Assembly (NCBI GenBank): GCA_014859305.1
Contig: JACUUM010000031.1
Span: 1-32,021 of the forward strand
DNA from: Coriobacteriia bacterium
GTDB lineage: Bacteria; Actinomycetota; Coriobacteriia; Anaerosomatales; Kmv31
Direction of reading: 5' to 3'
DNA: 32,021 nt
The position numbers and the translations under genes were made by a program. Of the stretch, positions 8,852-16,807 are shown in pieces (positions within the stretch are counted from its first letter, which is position 1; each line of letters opens with the position of its first letter). The notes under the pieces were generated by a model. The model had not been told where the DNA came from. It saw only the letters and a program-made list of their open reading frames with translations, and ran no database searches.

Positions 8852-9985
8852 CTACTCGGAGTCCTCCTTCGTATGCACGCCGCAGTACACGCTGCCCGGC
8901 CTGGCCTGGTTGCGGCAGCGGATGCCCGAGGACGTGACGGCCACGCAACGGCCGTCGAACTCCGCCTGGGCGCCCTTCTCCGCCTGCACCGCGGCGATGC
9001 CGGCATCGATGGCCTGGCTCGCGCTCTTGATGTCGATCCTCCAGCCGGTGAGCTTCGCGGCGAGGCGGGCGTTCTGCCCCTCCTTGCCGATGGCGAGGCT
9101 GAGCTGGTCGTCGGGGACGATGACGGTGGCCGTGTGGGTGTCATCGTCCACGAGCACGGAGGAGACCTTCGCCGGCGAGAGGGCGTTGCCCACGTAGGTG
9201 GCCGGGTCCTCGTTGTGGGGGACCACGTCGATGCGCTCGCCACGCAGCTCGCTCACGATCATGCGCACACGGCTGCCCTTCGGCCCCACGCAAGCGCCCA
9301 CCGGGTCCAGCCCCGGCTCGCGGCTCGCGACCGCGACCTTGGAGCGCAGGCCGGGCTCGCGAGCGACGCTCTTGATCTCCACGACGCCGTCGTAGATCTC
9401 GGGCACCTCGAGCTCGAAGAGCCGGCGGATGAGCCCGGGGTGTGTGCGCGAGACGACGATGGCGGGCTCCGTGGAAGTCTTGCGGACCTCGGTTATGTAG
9501 GCCTTGATGCGCTGGTTGTGGTCGTAGCGCTCGCTGTGAGGCTGCTCGGACGGCGGCAGGAGGGCCTCGACGCCCTCGCGCAGCTTGATGAGCGTGTAGC
9601 GGGAGTCCGACTGCTGGACGGTGCCGGTGACCGACTCGCCCACCCGGTCCGCGTACTCCTCGTAGATCTTCTCGCGCTCGGCCTCGCGGATCGACTGCAT
9701 GATCACCTGCTTGGCCGCCTGCGCCGCTATCCGCGACACGTCGGCAGGCGTGATGTCGCGGTCCTCGGTGACCGGCTCCTCCTCGGTGCCACCCACGGGC
9801 ACGAGCTCGTAGACGTGGATGCGGCCGCTCTCGCGGTCGATCGTCACCCGTGTCTCGTTCTCGAGGTCCATCATGCGTCTGTACGTGCTCGCCAGCGTGC
9901 TCTCGAGCTTGTCGAGCATCTCGTACTCGTCGATGCCCTTCTCCCGTGCGAGCTGGCGGAGGGCCTCCATCAGTTCCGAGCTCAT
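8852..9985 (-). CDS. nusA: transcription termination/antitermination factor NusA with Cys/His tail
   Basis: RNA polymerase-associated factor controlling pausing, termination and antitermination. The 377-residue protein has the N-terminal polymerase-binding domain ([19 protein letters not shown]), an S1 domain starting [10 protein letters not shown], and two KH domains. [19 protein letters not shown] lies in KH1 and [20 protein letters not shown] in KH2. After residue ~340 comes an unusual tail with C347, C357, C368 and H371 (CX9C-X10-CX2H) around TSSGIRC and GSVYCGVH, resembling a small zinc-binding motif. The ATG at 9985 overlaps the rimP stop as ATGA. A GTG at 9991, closer to an AAGGAG motif, is an alternative. 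Acidic C-terminal repeats of the proteobacterial type are absent. Confidence 0.95.
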   Translation of the reverse strand: MSSELMEALRQLAREKGIDEYEMLDKLESTLASTYRRMMDLENETRVTIDRESGRIHVYELVPVGGTEEEPVTEDRDITPADVSRIAAQAAKQVIMQSIREAEREKIYEEYADRVGESVTGTVQQSDSRYTLIKLREGVEALLPPSEQPHSERYDHNQRIKAYITEVRKTSTEPAIVVSRTHPGLIRRLFELEVPEIYDGVVEIKSVAREPGLRSKVAVASREPGLDPVGACVGPKGSRVRMIVSELRGERIDVVPHNEDPATYVGNALSPAKVSSVLVDDDTHTATVIVPDDQLSLAIGKEGQNARLAAKLTGWRIDIKSASQAIDAGIAAVQAEKGAQAEFDGRCVAVTSSGIRCRNQARPGSVYCGVHTKEDSE

Positions 9986-10470
9986 CGGCACCCCGCTCCT
10001 TCCTCACCGAAATCGATCTCCGCCTTCAGCCGCGCCTTCGCGATGGCCGAATGCGGCAGGCGGTACGTCGTCCCGTCGATCTCGAGCAGCACGTCTCCGC
10101 CGTCCATCCCCAGCAGCGTGCCGGTGAAGTTCGCGCGCCCCTCGATCGGGCGCGCGGTCTTGACCGCGGCCACCTTCCCGGCGAAGCGCTCGAAGTCCGC
10201 CGGCTTGACCAGCGGACGGTCGATGCCCGGTGAGGAGATCTCCAGCGTGTACGCTCCGGGCAGCACCTCGTCGACGGCCGGCGCGACCCAGCGGTTCGCC
10301 TCGGCTATCGCGTCGAGGTCGATCCCGCCTTCCCTGTCCAGGAACACGCGCACGACCGGTCCGCCGCCCGCGCCGCCGCCTGCGGCCTCGACGGCGACGA
10401 GCTCGTATCCGTGGCGGCCGGCGAGCGCGTCGAGCGTCTCGGCGAGCCGTCCCGCCAGGTCCTGCGCCAT
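9982..10470 (-). CDS. rimP: ribosome maturation factor RimP
   Basis: Assists 30S assembly. At 162 residues it has the family motifs GYELVAVE, VRVFLDREGGIDLDAIAEANR, YTLEISSPGIDRPL and FAGKVAAVKT. A C-terminal SH3-like domain contains TGTLLGMDGGDVLLEI. A Gly/Ala stretch (AAGGGAGGGP) sits in the first domain. The ATG at 10470 is preceded by GGGAGG about 6 nt upstream. It is the first gene of the nusA-infB cluster, behind a good promoter and a leader carrying an attenuator-like hairpin. Confidence 0.94.
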   Translation of the reverse strand: MAQDLAGRLAETLDALAGRHGYELVAVEAAGGGAGGGPVVRVFLDREGGIDLDAIAEANRWVAPAVDEVLPGAYTLEISSPGIDRPLVKPADFERFAGKVAAVKTARPIEGRANFTGTLLGMDGGDVLLEIDGTTYRLPHSAIAKARLKAEIDFGEEGAGCR

Positions 10471-10503
10471 CTCCGGCCTCCCTTCACCACGTCTTGCGTG
10501 CCC

Positions 10504-10535
10504 AGAACAAAAGAAGCGGGAGCAAGCCCACTTCT
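10504..10535 (-). terminator. intrinsic-terminator-like attenuator in the rimP-nusA leader
   Basis: On the minus strand a 9-bp stem (10527-10535 with 10512-10520, one G-U pair, 6-nt loop) is followed immediately by the U-rich run TTTGTTCT. This is a textbook intrinsic terminator, yet it lies between the promoter at 10572-10600 and rimP, so it would act as an attenuator. An upstream segment at 10544-10550 (AGAAGCG) is perfectly complementary to 10512-10518 and could form a competing structure. In B. subtilis, nusA expression is autoregulated by NusA-dependent termination in its leader. An analogous control is inferred here. Confidence 0.65.
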
Positions 10536-10571
10536 CGCAGGAACGCTTCTTCCGACCTGTTCGGTCGAGTG

Positions 10572-10600
10572 ATTCTAGCAGTATGCCGCGCCCTGGTCAA
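10572..10600 (-). promoter_or_regulatory. sigma-70-type promoter for the rimP-nusA-infB operon
   Basis: Minus-strand -35 TTGACC (10600-10595) and -10 TAGAAT (10577-10572) are separated by exactly 17 nt. A TG dinucleotide one base before the -10 makes it also an extended -10. This is the best promoter match in the window. Predicted initiation is near 10565, giving a leader of about 95 nt before rimP. Confidence 0.8.
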
Positions 10601-10648
10601 AGCCGCTTCCAGGGGAGATGACCGGCCGCGGCGAGCGCGGACGCGGCG

Positions 10649-12382
10649 TCAGACGGAGGCCGTGCGCGCCTCGCCGACCAGGTCCGCCACGCGGTCCGCT
10701 GCCTCGGCGAGCGTGAGCGTGGAACGTGCGCCGCCGGCTCGCTCCTTCAGCTCCACCGCCCCCTCGGCGAGGCCGCGCGCCCCGACGACCACCTGGTACG
10801 GGAACCCGATGAGGTCGGCGTCGGCGAACTTCACCCCCGCGCGCTCGTCGCGGTCGTCGATGACGGTCTCGACCCCCGCGTCGGCCAACGCCGTCCAGAC
10901 GTGCTCGGCGGCCTCCGCCGGTTCGCCGCCGCCCAGCGGGATGACCGCGACCTCCAGAGGCGCCACCGAGACCGGCCAGGATATCCCCGCGTCGTCGTTG
11001 TGCTGCTCGATCACCGCGGCCAAGGAGCGCGTGACACCGACGCCGTAGCAGCCCATCACGAACGGCCGCTCGGTGCCGTCCTCGTCGGCGAAGGTGGCGC
11101 CCATCGACTCGGAGTACTTCGTCCCGAGCTGGAAGACCTGACCGACCTCGATGCCGCGGGCTCCCATGAGCGTACCGGCGCAACGCGGGCACGCATCCCC
11201 CGGCTGAGCCACGACGAGGTCCTCCCAGCGATGCACGGCGAAGTCGCGCCCGGGCATGGCGCCCTTGAGATGGCCGTCGCGCTCGTTGGCCCCGACGATC
11301 CAGCTCGTGTCGGCCTCCAGCGACCGGTCCGCGACCACCAGGGTGGCTTCGGGCGGGTCCGCTGGTCCGAGGGAGCCTTTGGGGATGCCGAAGACGTCGA
11401 ACTCCTCCTCGGCCAGCAGGCGGACGCCGGGGACGGCTCGTCCCGCCTTGACGGGATTGAGCTCCCGGTCGCCGGGCAGGCAGAAGTAGACGAGCCGCGC
11501 CTCCCCCTCGTCGTCGACGACGCCCGCCATGGTCTTGACCACGTCGGCGGGCCCGATCCCGAAGAACTCCGCGACCTCGGCGATGGTGCCCGCGCCGGGC
11601 GTGCGCACGCGCTCCATCGCGACCGGCTCCGATGTCGAGGGCGACCGCGGGATCACGGTCGAGGCGGCCTCCACGTTGGCTGCGTAGTCGCAGCCCTCGC
11701 AGTAGACCAGCGCCGCCTCTCCGCTGTCCGCCAGCGCCATGAACTCCGTCGTCACGCTGCCGCCGATCTGGCCGCTCTCCGCTTCGACGGGGCGGTAACG
11801 AAGCCCGAGGCGCTCGCAGATGCGGCCGTAGGCGCGGCTCATCGCCTCGTAGTGCTCCTGCAGCGAGTCCTGGTCGGCGTGGAAGGAGTACGCGTCCTTC
11901 ATGATGAACTCGCGTCCGCGGAGCAGCCCGAAGCGCGGCCGGACCTCGTCGCGGAACTTGACCTGGATCTGATAGAGCGAGACCGGCAGGTCCCGGTAGG
12001 AGCGCAGCTCGTGGCGGACGAGCGCGGTGATGAGCTCCTCGTGCGTGGGCCCCAGGGCGAAGTCGCGCCCGTGGCGGTCGGTCAGGCGCATCAGCTCCGG
12101 CCCGTACAGGTCCCAGCGGCCGGACTCCCGCCACAGCTCGGCGGGCTGGACCGCCGGCATGAGCATCTCCTGGCTCCCGACGGCATCCATCTCCTCGCGC
12201 ACGATACGCTCCACCTTGCGCAGCGCGCGCAGCCCCAGCGGCAGGAACGTGTAGATCCCGCCGGCCGCCTTCCGCATCATGCCGGCTCGGAGCAGCAGCC
12301 GGTGGCTCGCGATCTCCGCCTCGGCGGGTACCTCCTTGAGGGTGGGCGCGTACAGCCCGCTCATCCTGAGAGCGACTCTCAT
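10649..12382 (-). CDS. proS: prolyl-tRNA synthetase (bacterial type with INS domain)
   Basis: Class II synthetase charging tRNA-Pro. The 577-residue product starts MRVALRMSGLYAPTLKEVPA, followed by EIASHRLLLRAGMMRKAAGGIYTFLPLG. Class II motif 2 is seen around KFRDEVRPRFGLLRGREFIMKDAYSF. The long insertion between motifs 2 and 3 (about 225-380) is the bacterial editing (INS) domain. Motif 3 is around VMGCYGVGVTRSLAA, and an anticodon-binding domain ends the protein. The ATG at 12382 has GGGAGA upstream. The longer open frame to 12847 overlaps the preceding gene in another frame and was rejected. The preceding gene ends 38 nt upstream. Confidence 0.96.
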   Translation of the reverse strand: MRVALRMSGLYAPTLKEVPAEAEIASHRLLLRAGMMRKAAGGIYTFLPLGLRALRKVERIVREEMDAVGSQEMLMPAVQPAELWRESGRWDLYGPELMRLTDRHGRDFALGPTHEELITALVRHELRSYRDLPVSLYQIQVKFRDEVRPRFGLLRGREFIMKDAYSFHADQDSLQEHYEAMSRAYGRICERLGLRYRPVEAESGQIGGSVTTEFMALADSGEAALVYCEGCDYAANVEAASTVIPRSPSTSEPVAMERVRTPGAGTIAEVAEFFGIGPADVVKTMAGVVDDEGEARLVYFCLPGDRELNPVKAGRAVPGVRLLAEEEFDVFGIPKGSLGPADPPEATLVVADRSLEADTSWIVGANERDGHLKGAMPGRDFAVHRWEDLVVAQPGDACPRCAGTLMGARGIEVGQVFQLGTKYSESMGATFADEDGTERPFVMGCYGVGVTRSLAAVIEQHNDDAGISWPVSVAPLEVAVIPLGGGEPAEAAEHVWTALADAGVETVIDDRDERAGVKFADADLIGFPYQVVVGARGLAEGAVELKERAGGARSTLTLAEAADRVADLVGEARTASV

Positions 12383-12420
12383 GGGTCTCCCGTTCGCGCT
12401 GGCCTTCGATCCCGCCGCGA

Positions 12421-12882
12421 TCATCCCGCCGCGTCGGCGTCGTCGTCCTCGATCTCGCAGGGGCCGAGCTCGCTCCACTCGTCGATCCTGACGCCGATCC
12501 CGACGTCCGTCGGGTGCATCGTCGGGACGAGGGTGTGCGCATCGGCGGCGAGGCTCAGGATGAGCCGCGCCACGAGGTCGTGCACGATGATCGTCGTGTC
12601 GTTGCCCTGCTCCAGCAGCGCTTTCTTCAGGTGTGGCTTGACGTCCGGGTTCCCCGTCACCTCGATGATCAGGTCGTGCTCGGAGGACCGGGCGACGAGG
12701 TCGTCCAGCCGTGTCACGAACGGGATGCCGAACTGGGCGGCCTTCTTCGCTCCCGGGCTGTCCGGGTCGCGGTCGCACACGGCCATGACGTCGATGAACG
12801 GACGCGTGGCGAAGTCGACGAGCAACGCGCTGCCCTCGCGGCCGCACCCTACGATCGCCACACGCACCCTGTCCTCTGACAT
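12421..12882 (-). CDS. small stand-alone Rossmann-fold (NAD(P)-binding) protein of unknown role
   Basis: The 153-residue product MSEDRVRVAIVGCGREG... carries a dinucleotide-binding loop GCGREG at 12-17. It continues with VMAVCDRDPDSPGAKKAAQFGIP and LIIEVTGNP, and an acidic tail (EIEDDDADAAG). This matches the N-terminal NAD-binding half of homoserine dehydrogenase or dihydrodipicolinate reductase-like proteins, but no catalytic C-terminal domain follows. Similar Rossmann segments are, to my knowledge, found fused in front of PAS/histidine-kinase sensors. The ATG at 12882 has GGGAGG at good spacing. An in-frame ATG at 13008 would overlap ispG and lacks support. It has its own -10 candidate. 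Function is unknown; a redox or nucleotide sensor role is a guess. Confidence 0.82.
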   Translation of the reverse strand: MSEDRVRVAIVGCGREGSALLVDFATRPFIDVMAVCDRDPDSPGAKKAAQFGIPFVTRLDDLVARSSEHDLIIEVTGNPDVKPHLKKALLEQGNDTTIIVHDLVARLILSLAADAHTLVPTMHPTDVGIGVRIDEWSELGPCEIEDDDADAAG

Positions 12883-12961
12883 CGCAGCCTCCCGTCGCCT
12901 CCCGTGGTCACGGACACCGGACGCGGCACCGCGAGGCTCGTGAGCGGCGGCGCCAACGGCA

Positions 12962-12970
12962 AGCATAGCA
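12962..12970 (-). promoter_or_regulatory. extended -10 element before the Rossmann gene and proS
   Basis: Minus-strand TGCTATGCT fits the TG-N-TANNNT extended -10 pattern also seen before rpsO, rpsB, rimP and rplS. No convincing -35 hexamer is present. It lies between ispG and the Rossmann gene, with a predicted leader of about 70 nt. Confidence 0.4.
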
Positions 12971-12995
12971 GAGCGCATGGCGCTCGAAGGGCGCG

Positions 12996-14063
12996 CTAGG
13001 TGAGGCACCCCTCCCCGAGGCGGCGGACCTCTTCCATGAGCGCGTCGACGATCTCGGCCTCGGGTACCTTGCGTACCGGCTCGCCCTTGGCGAACACGAG
13101 TCCGACGCCCGCGCCGGCGGCCACTCCGACGTCCGCGTCGCGCGCCTCGCCGGGGCCGTTCACCACGCAGCCCATCACCGCCACCTTGAGGGGCGTGCGG
13201 ACGTCACGGAGCCTGCGCGAGACCTCCTCGGCTATGGGTATCAGGTCGACCTCGCAGCGCCCGCACGTCGGGCAGCTCACGAGCTCCGGCGCGTTGCGGC
13301 GGATGTCGAGAGCGCCGAGGATCTCCCAGGCCACCAGGACCTCGTCGACGGGATCGGCGGTCAGCGAGACGCGGAGCGTGTCACCGATGCCCTCGGCGAG
13401 CAGCACCCCCAGGCCGACGGAGGACTTGACCGTCCCCGCGACGGAGGTCCCGGCTTCGGTGACGCCGAGGTGGATCGCGTAGGGCACCTCCTCGGCCAGG
13501 CTCCGGTACGCGTCGACGGTCGTGACCACCGAGGAGGCCTTCGCCGAGACCACGATGTCGGTGAAGCCGCGCTCCTCGAAGTGTCCGCAGAAGGCCACCG
13601 CGCTGGCCACCAGCTTCTCGGCGAGCGGCCAGTCGCGGTCGCGGTACTCCTCGGCCAGCGAGCCCGCGTTGACGCCGATCCTGATCGGGACGCCCGCCTC
13701 GCCGGCCGCCTCGATCACCGCGTCGACCCGCGCGGCCGCTCCGATGTTGCCGGGGTTGACGCGCAGCTTGGCCGCGCCGAGGCGGCACGCCTCCATCGCG
13801 AGGCGGTGGTCGAAATGCACGTCGGCCACGACCGGCAGCGGGGAGCGAGCGCAGACGCGCGCGAAGCCGGGAAGCGCGTCGGCGTGCGGGACGGCCACGC
13901 GGACGATCTCGCACCCGGCGTCCGCCAGCCTGCCGATCTGGGCGAGCGTGGCCTCGGCGTCGCGCGTGTCGGTGTTCGTCATGGACTGGACGGCGATGGG
14001 CGTCATCCCCCCTATCGGGACGTCGCCGACCATCACCGGCCGGCTCTCGCGGCGATCGCGCAA
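12996..14063 (-). CDS. ispG: (E)-4-hydroxy-3-methylbut-2-enyl-diphosphate synthase IspG
   Basis: A [4Fe-4S] enzyme of the MEP pathway that converts MEcPP to HMBPP. The 355-residue protein has a TIM-barrel N-terminal part (VGDVPIGGMTPIAVQSMTNTDTRD; LRVNPGNIG). The cluster-binding C-terminal part shows CPTC (C264, C267) and MGCVVNGPGE (C299, E306), the expected ligands. The start is TTG at 14063, which has a strong AGGAGGT 7 nt upstream; no better ATG exists nearby. With dxr, uppS and cdsA in the same stretch it supplies isoprenoid precursors for undecaprenyl carrier lipid. It follows rseP by 73 nt. Confidence 0.95.
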   Translation of the reverse strand: MRDRRESRPVMVGDVPIGGMTPIAVQSMTNTDTRDAEATLAQIGRLADAGCEIVRVAVPHADALPGFARVCARSPLPVVADVHFDHRLAMEACRLGAAKLRVNPGNIGAAARVDAVIEAAGEAGVPIRIGVNAGSLAEEYRDRDWPLAEKLVASAVAFCGHFEERGFTDIVVSAKASSVVTTVDAYRSLAEEVPYAIHLGVTEAGTSVAGTVKSSVGLGVLLAEGIGDTLRVSLTADPVDEVLVAWEILGALDIRRNAPELVSCPTCGRCEVDLIPIAEEVSRRLRDVRTPLKVAVMGCVVNGPGEARDADVGVAAGAGVGLVFAKGEPVRKVPEAEIVDALMEEVRRLGEGCLT

Positions 14064-14111
14064 GCCTGGGACCTCCTCTCCGGGGATGCGACGGGGCGCA
14101 GCGGGGCGAGC

Positions 14112-14127
14112 GGCGCCGCCCGGCGCC
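14112..14127 (-). promoter_or_regulatory. 6-bp GC hairpin between rseP and ispG
   Basis: Two copies of the palindrome GGCGCC (14112-14117, 14122-14127) with a 4-nt loop lie 10 nt after the rseP stop. There is no U-tract, so it is not a convincing terminator. It might affect read-through or mRNA stability. Confidence 0.25.
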
Positions 14128-14136
14128 GGTCCTCGC

Positions 14137-15402
14137 CTAGCCGTTGGCGAGCCGGAGGACGTCAGCGTACACCAGGTAGCCGATCAGCGAGAACAGCAGC
14201 ATCGCCCCGGCTATGCTCAGCCCGAAGGAGACCTCGCGGCGCAGGGGGTGCCCGATGACACGCTCGACGGCCTCGACGGCGATCTTGCCGCCGTCCAGTG
14301 GCGGTATCGGCACGAGGTTCAGCGCGCCCAGCGAGAGCGAGAGCAGCGCGACTATCCACGCGTAGTCGATCGGGCCGGTCCTGGCGGCCTCGGCGACGAT
14401 GACGCTCGCCCCCACCACGCTGCTCGCGCCTTGCAGCGAGGCCCGGAACGTCTCGGGGTTGAAGAACCCCGCGATGGCCCGGAAGACCAGCCCCACGAAC
14501 CGCAGGCTCTCGACGAACGCGCCGCCCAGCCCGAACTCCCGCTTCACGAGCGAGGGCTGCACGCCCAGCAGCGGCTGTCCCTGGTCGCCCTCACCGAGCG
14601 TGACCTCGGCCTGCATGGGCCGGCCGTCCCGCACGAACTCCACCGTCACGATCCCCCCGGGCTCCCAGCCCCCGACGCGCATCACGAGGTCCTGGAACGT
14701 GCGGACGCGCTCGTCCTCGACGGCGACGATCTCGTCGCCGGCTTCCAGGCCCGCGGCCTCGGCGCCGGAGCCGGGCACGACGGAGTCCAGCTTCAAGGAC
14801 AGCTCGAAGTACCCGAAGACCGACAGCACGGCGGTGAAGACCAGCACGGCGGTCACGAGGTTGACGACGACGCCCATGGAAAGGATGGTCACGCGCTGCC
14901 AGGTCTTCTTGCCTCGGTAGGTCTCGGACCGGAGGCGGGCGAGGAGCTCGTCGGCGGACTCGCCCGCCTCGAGGCGGGCGACCGGCAGGTAGGAGACCTT
15001 GTCGTCCGGCGCCGCTTCGAGTGCCGCGTAGTCCTGGAGAGTGACGAGGAGCCTGGCCGCGTGCGTCTCCTCCACGGCGATCGCCGATGCGAGCGAGCGG
15101 GCGTCGACGCGCTCGGAGGTCACCGCCGCTCCCAGCGCCCGTGCCAGGAGCGGATCCTCCGGGCCGGGCTCCATCCCCGCTATGCGGACGTATCCGCCCA
15201 GCGGGACGGCCGTGACGCCGAACGTGGTCTTGCGCCCCCGGAACCGGATCGCGGGGCCGGGCAACCCGATCATGAACTCGTGGACCTTCACGCCGAAGGC
15301 CCGGGCGGCGAGGAAGTGGCCGCCCTCGTGGAGCACCACCAGCAGCGAGAACGTGATGACACCCCAGATCACCGCGTCGGCGACCGGAAGTCCCAGCGAC
15401 AC
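14137..15402 (-). CDS. rseP: RseP-family membrane zinc metalloprotease (site-2 protease, M50)
   Basis: Intramembrane protease of the RseP/YluC type. The 421-residue protein has a first membrane segment containing the zinc motif HEGGH (25-29). A PDZ domain spans about 200-270 (VVPGSGAEAAGLEAGDEIVAVED). The third-ligand motif LNLVPIPPLDGG (361-372) lies in a late membrane segment, and a last membrane helix ends the protein. Between GGYVRIAGMEPG (about 80) and KKTWQRVTIL (about 165) lies an insertion of roughly 80 residues that is much longer than the short linker in E. coli RseP. The GTG at 15402 has AGGGG 7 nt upstream. The frame extends 39 codons further but without membrane or family sequence. 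The dxr-rseP-ispG order is classic. Confidence 0.93.
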   Translation of the reverse strand: MSLGLPVADAVIWGVITFSLLVVLHEGGHFLAARAFGVKVHEFMIGLPGPAIRFRGRKTTFGVTAVPLGGYVRIAGMEPGPEDPLLARALGAAVTSERVDARSLASAIAVEETHAARLLVTLQDYAALEAAPDDKVSYLPVARLEAGESADELLARLRSETYRGKKTWQRVTILSMGVVVNLVTAVLVFTAVLSVFGYFELSLKLDSVVPGSGAEAAGLEAGDEIVAVEDERVRTFQDLVMRVGGWEPGGIVTVEFVRDGRPMQAEVTLGEGDQGQPLLGVQPSLVKREFGLGGAFVESLRFVGLVFRAIAGFFNPETFRASLQGASSVVGASVIVAEAARTGPIDYAWIVALLSLSLGALNLVPIPPLDGGKIAVEAVERVIGHPLRREVSFGLSIAGAMLLFSLIGYLVYADVLRLANG

Positions 15403-15595
15403 GCGCGTACCCCTCTCACCCGGCCAGCCGCCGGGAGTCGTCTCGGTCGTTCGGCGCCGGGTCCTCCCGTAGCCGAAAGGGCTTATGCCCGCGGCGGCGG
15501 CGCCGCTGACATCGAGCAAACCACGGACCAGCGCTTGAAGCGCCTTCCAGGGGCCCGCTCCGCTGTCGTTCGAGCGGGAAGGGACGCGTGCGGCG
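15403..15595. other. 193-nt spacer between dxr and rseP
   Basis: No gene is supported here. It holds a 7-bp inverted repeat (15554-15560 / 15572-15578) shortly after the dxr stop, without a U-run, and a small palindromic GCGCTT-AAGCGC element near 15535. A promoter for rseP-ispG may lie here, but I see no hexamer pair worth calling. Confidence 0.4.
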
Positions 15596-16807
15596 CTACG
15601 GCAGCCCGAGCGCCTCGCGTGCCGCGCGGCGCGCCCAGCCGTCGGCGGCCTCGACCTGCTCGATGGAGCGCAGCGGCTCGGGCGAGTGCTCGCCCATGAC
15701 CCGCTCCACGGTGCGGTCGATGTCGGTGATCGGGCACGCTCCTGCGAGGAACGCCGCCACGGCGACCTCGTTGGCGGCGTTCATCACAGCCGGCATCGTC
15801 CCTCCCGCGCGGCCCGCCTCCAACGCCAGAGCCAGGCAGCGGAAGGTCTCCGCGTCCGGCTCCTCGAAGCCCAGCGTGCCGGCTGCCTCGAACCGGACCG
15901 GCGCGACCGGCGCCTCCCACCGGCCGGGGTGGCTCAGCGCGTACTGTATCGGGATCCGCATGTCGGTGGGTCCGAGGTGCGCCTTGACCGAGGCGTCGGC
16001 GAACTCGACCATCGAGTGGACCATCGACTGCGGGTGGACCACGATCCGGACACGGTCGTAGGGCAGCCCGAAGAGGTGGTGGGCCTCGATGGCCTCCAGC
16101 CCCTTGTTCATCAGTGTCGCCGAGTCCACCGTGATCTTGGGTCCCATCGTCCAGCGAGGGTGGCGCAGCGCCTGGTCGGCGCTCACCCGCTCGAGCTCCG
16201 CGCGCCCCATGCCCCGGAACGGTCCGCCCGAGGCTGTGAGCCACAGGCGCGACACGTCCTCGGGCATCTCGCCGAGGAGGCACTGGAAGAGCGCCGAGTG
16301 CTCGCTGTCGACCGGCACGAGCTGGCCGGCCGGTGCAGAGGTGACCAGTTCGCCGCCGGCGACGAGGGATTCCTTGTTCGCCAGCGCGAGACGCTTGCCG
16401 CTGCGCAGGGCGCGGAGCGTGACCCTCAGCCCCGCGGAGCCGACCAGGGCGTTGAGCACCACGTCGGCCTCGTCGCCGCCGGCCAGCGACTCCACGGCCT
16501 CCGGCCCGTGCGCGACCGGCCGGCCGAGGATCCGCGACGCCTCCTCAGCGGCCTCGGCGTCGGTGAGCGCGACGCGCTCCACCTGCGACGCCGAGGCCTG
16601 CTCGGCGAGGGCGGCGCCGGAGGTTCCCGCGGCGAGCGCGACGACCCGCACCCGCTCGGGGAAGCGCTCGGCGACCCGCAGGGCCTGACGCCCGATGGAG
16701 CCGGTGGAGCCGAGGACCGCCAGGCGGAGCGGCCGATCCGGCGGCGGGGACGCCAACGCGCGTCGCACCGGCCCCGGCAGGCAGGCTCCTCCCGGCACGG
16801 CCGTCAC
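15596..16807 (-). CDS. dxr: 1-deoxy-D-xylulose 5-phosphate reductoisomerase
   Basis: First committed enzyme of the MEP pathway (DXP to MEP, NADPH and Mg/Mn-dependent). The 403-residue product has the NADPH loop LGSTGSIGRQALRV near residue 25 and LANKESLVAGG. The active-site block PVDSEHSALFQCL is followed by LTASGGPFR. The substrate/metal region contains ATLMNKGLEAIEAHHLF, and VHPQSMVHSMVEF and MNAANEVAV follow. The GTG at 16807 overlaps the cdsA stop as GTGA. Sequence upstream in the same frame is shadow of cdsA. The location after cdsA and before rseP is the conserved order. Confidence 0.96.
   Translation of the reverse strand: MTAVPGGACLPGPVRRALASPPPDRPLRLAVLGSTGSIGRQALRVAERFPERVRVVALAAGTSGAALAEQASASQVERVALTDAEAAEEASRILGRPVAHGPEAVESLAGGDEADVVLNALVGSAGLRVTLRALRSGKRLALANKESLVAGGELVTSAPAGQLVPVDSEHSALFQCLLGEMPEDVSRLWLTASGGPFRGMGRAELERVSADQALRHPRWTMGPKITVDSATLMNKGLEAIEAHHLFGLPYDRVRIVVHPQSMVHSMVEFADASVKAHLGPTDMRIPIQYALSHPGRWEAPVAPVRFEAAGTLGFEEPDAETFRCLALALEAGRAGGTMPAVMNAANEVAVAAFLAGACPITDIDRTVERVMGEHSPEPLRSIEQVEAADGWARRAAREALGLP

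Noticed and set aside
8132-10621. 829-codon plus-strand frame opposite infB, nusA and rimP
   Set aside because: It spans several conserved minus-strand genes and their promoter and has low-complexity Arg/Pro sequence, so it is a compositional shadow.
12383-12847. Extended N-terminus for proS
   Set aside because: The added sequence is an out-of-frame reading of the Rossmann gene. The ATG at 12382 has a ribosome-binding site and gives the normal ProRS start.
10901-12943. 680-codon plus-strand frame opposite proS
   Set aside because: Antisense to proS and the Rossmann gene; no recognisable domain.
15530-15580. Palindromic elements after dxr as a terminator
   Set aside because: The stems are short or widely spaced and are not followed by a U-tract on the minus strand.
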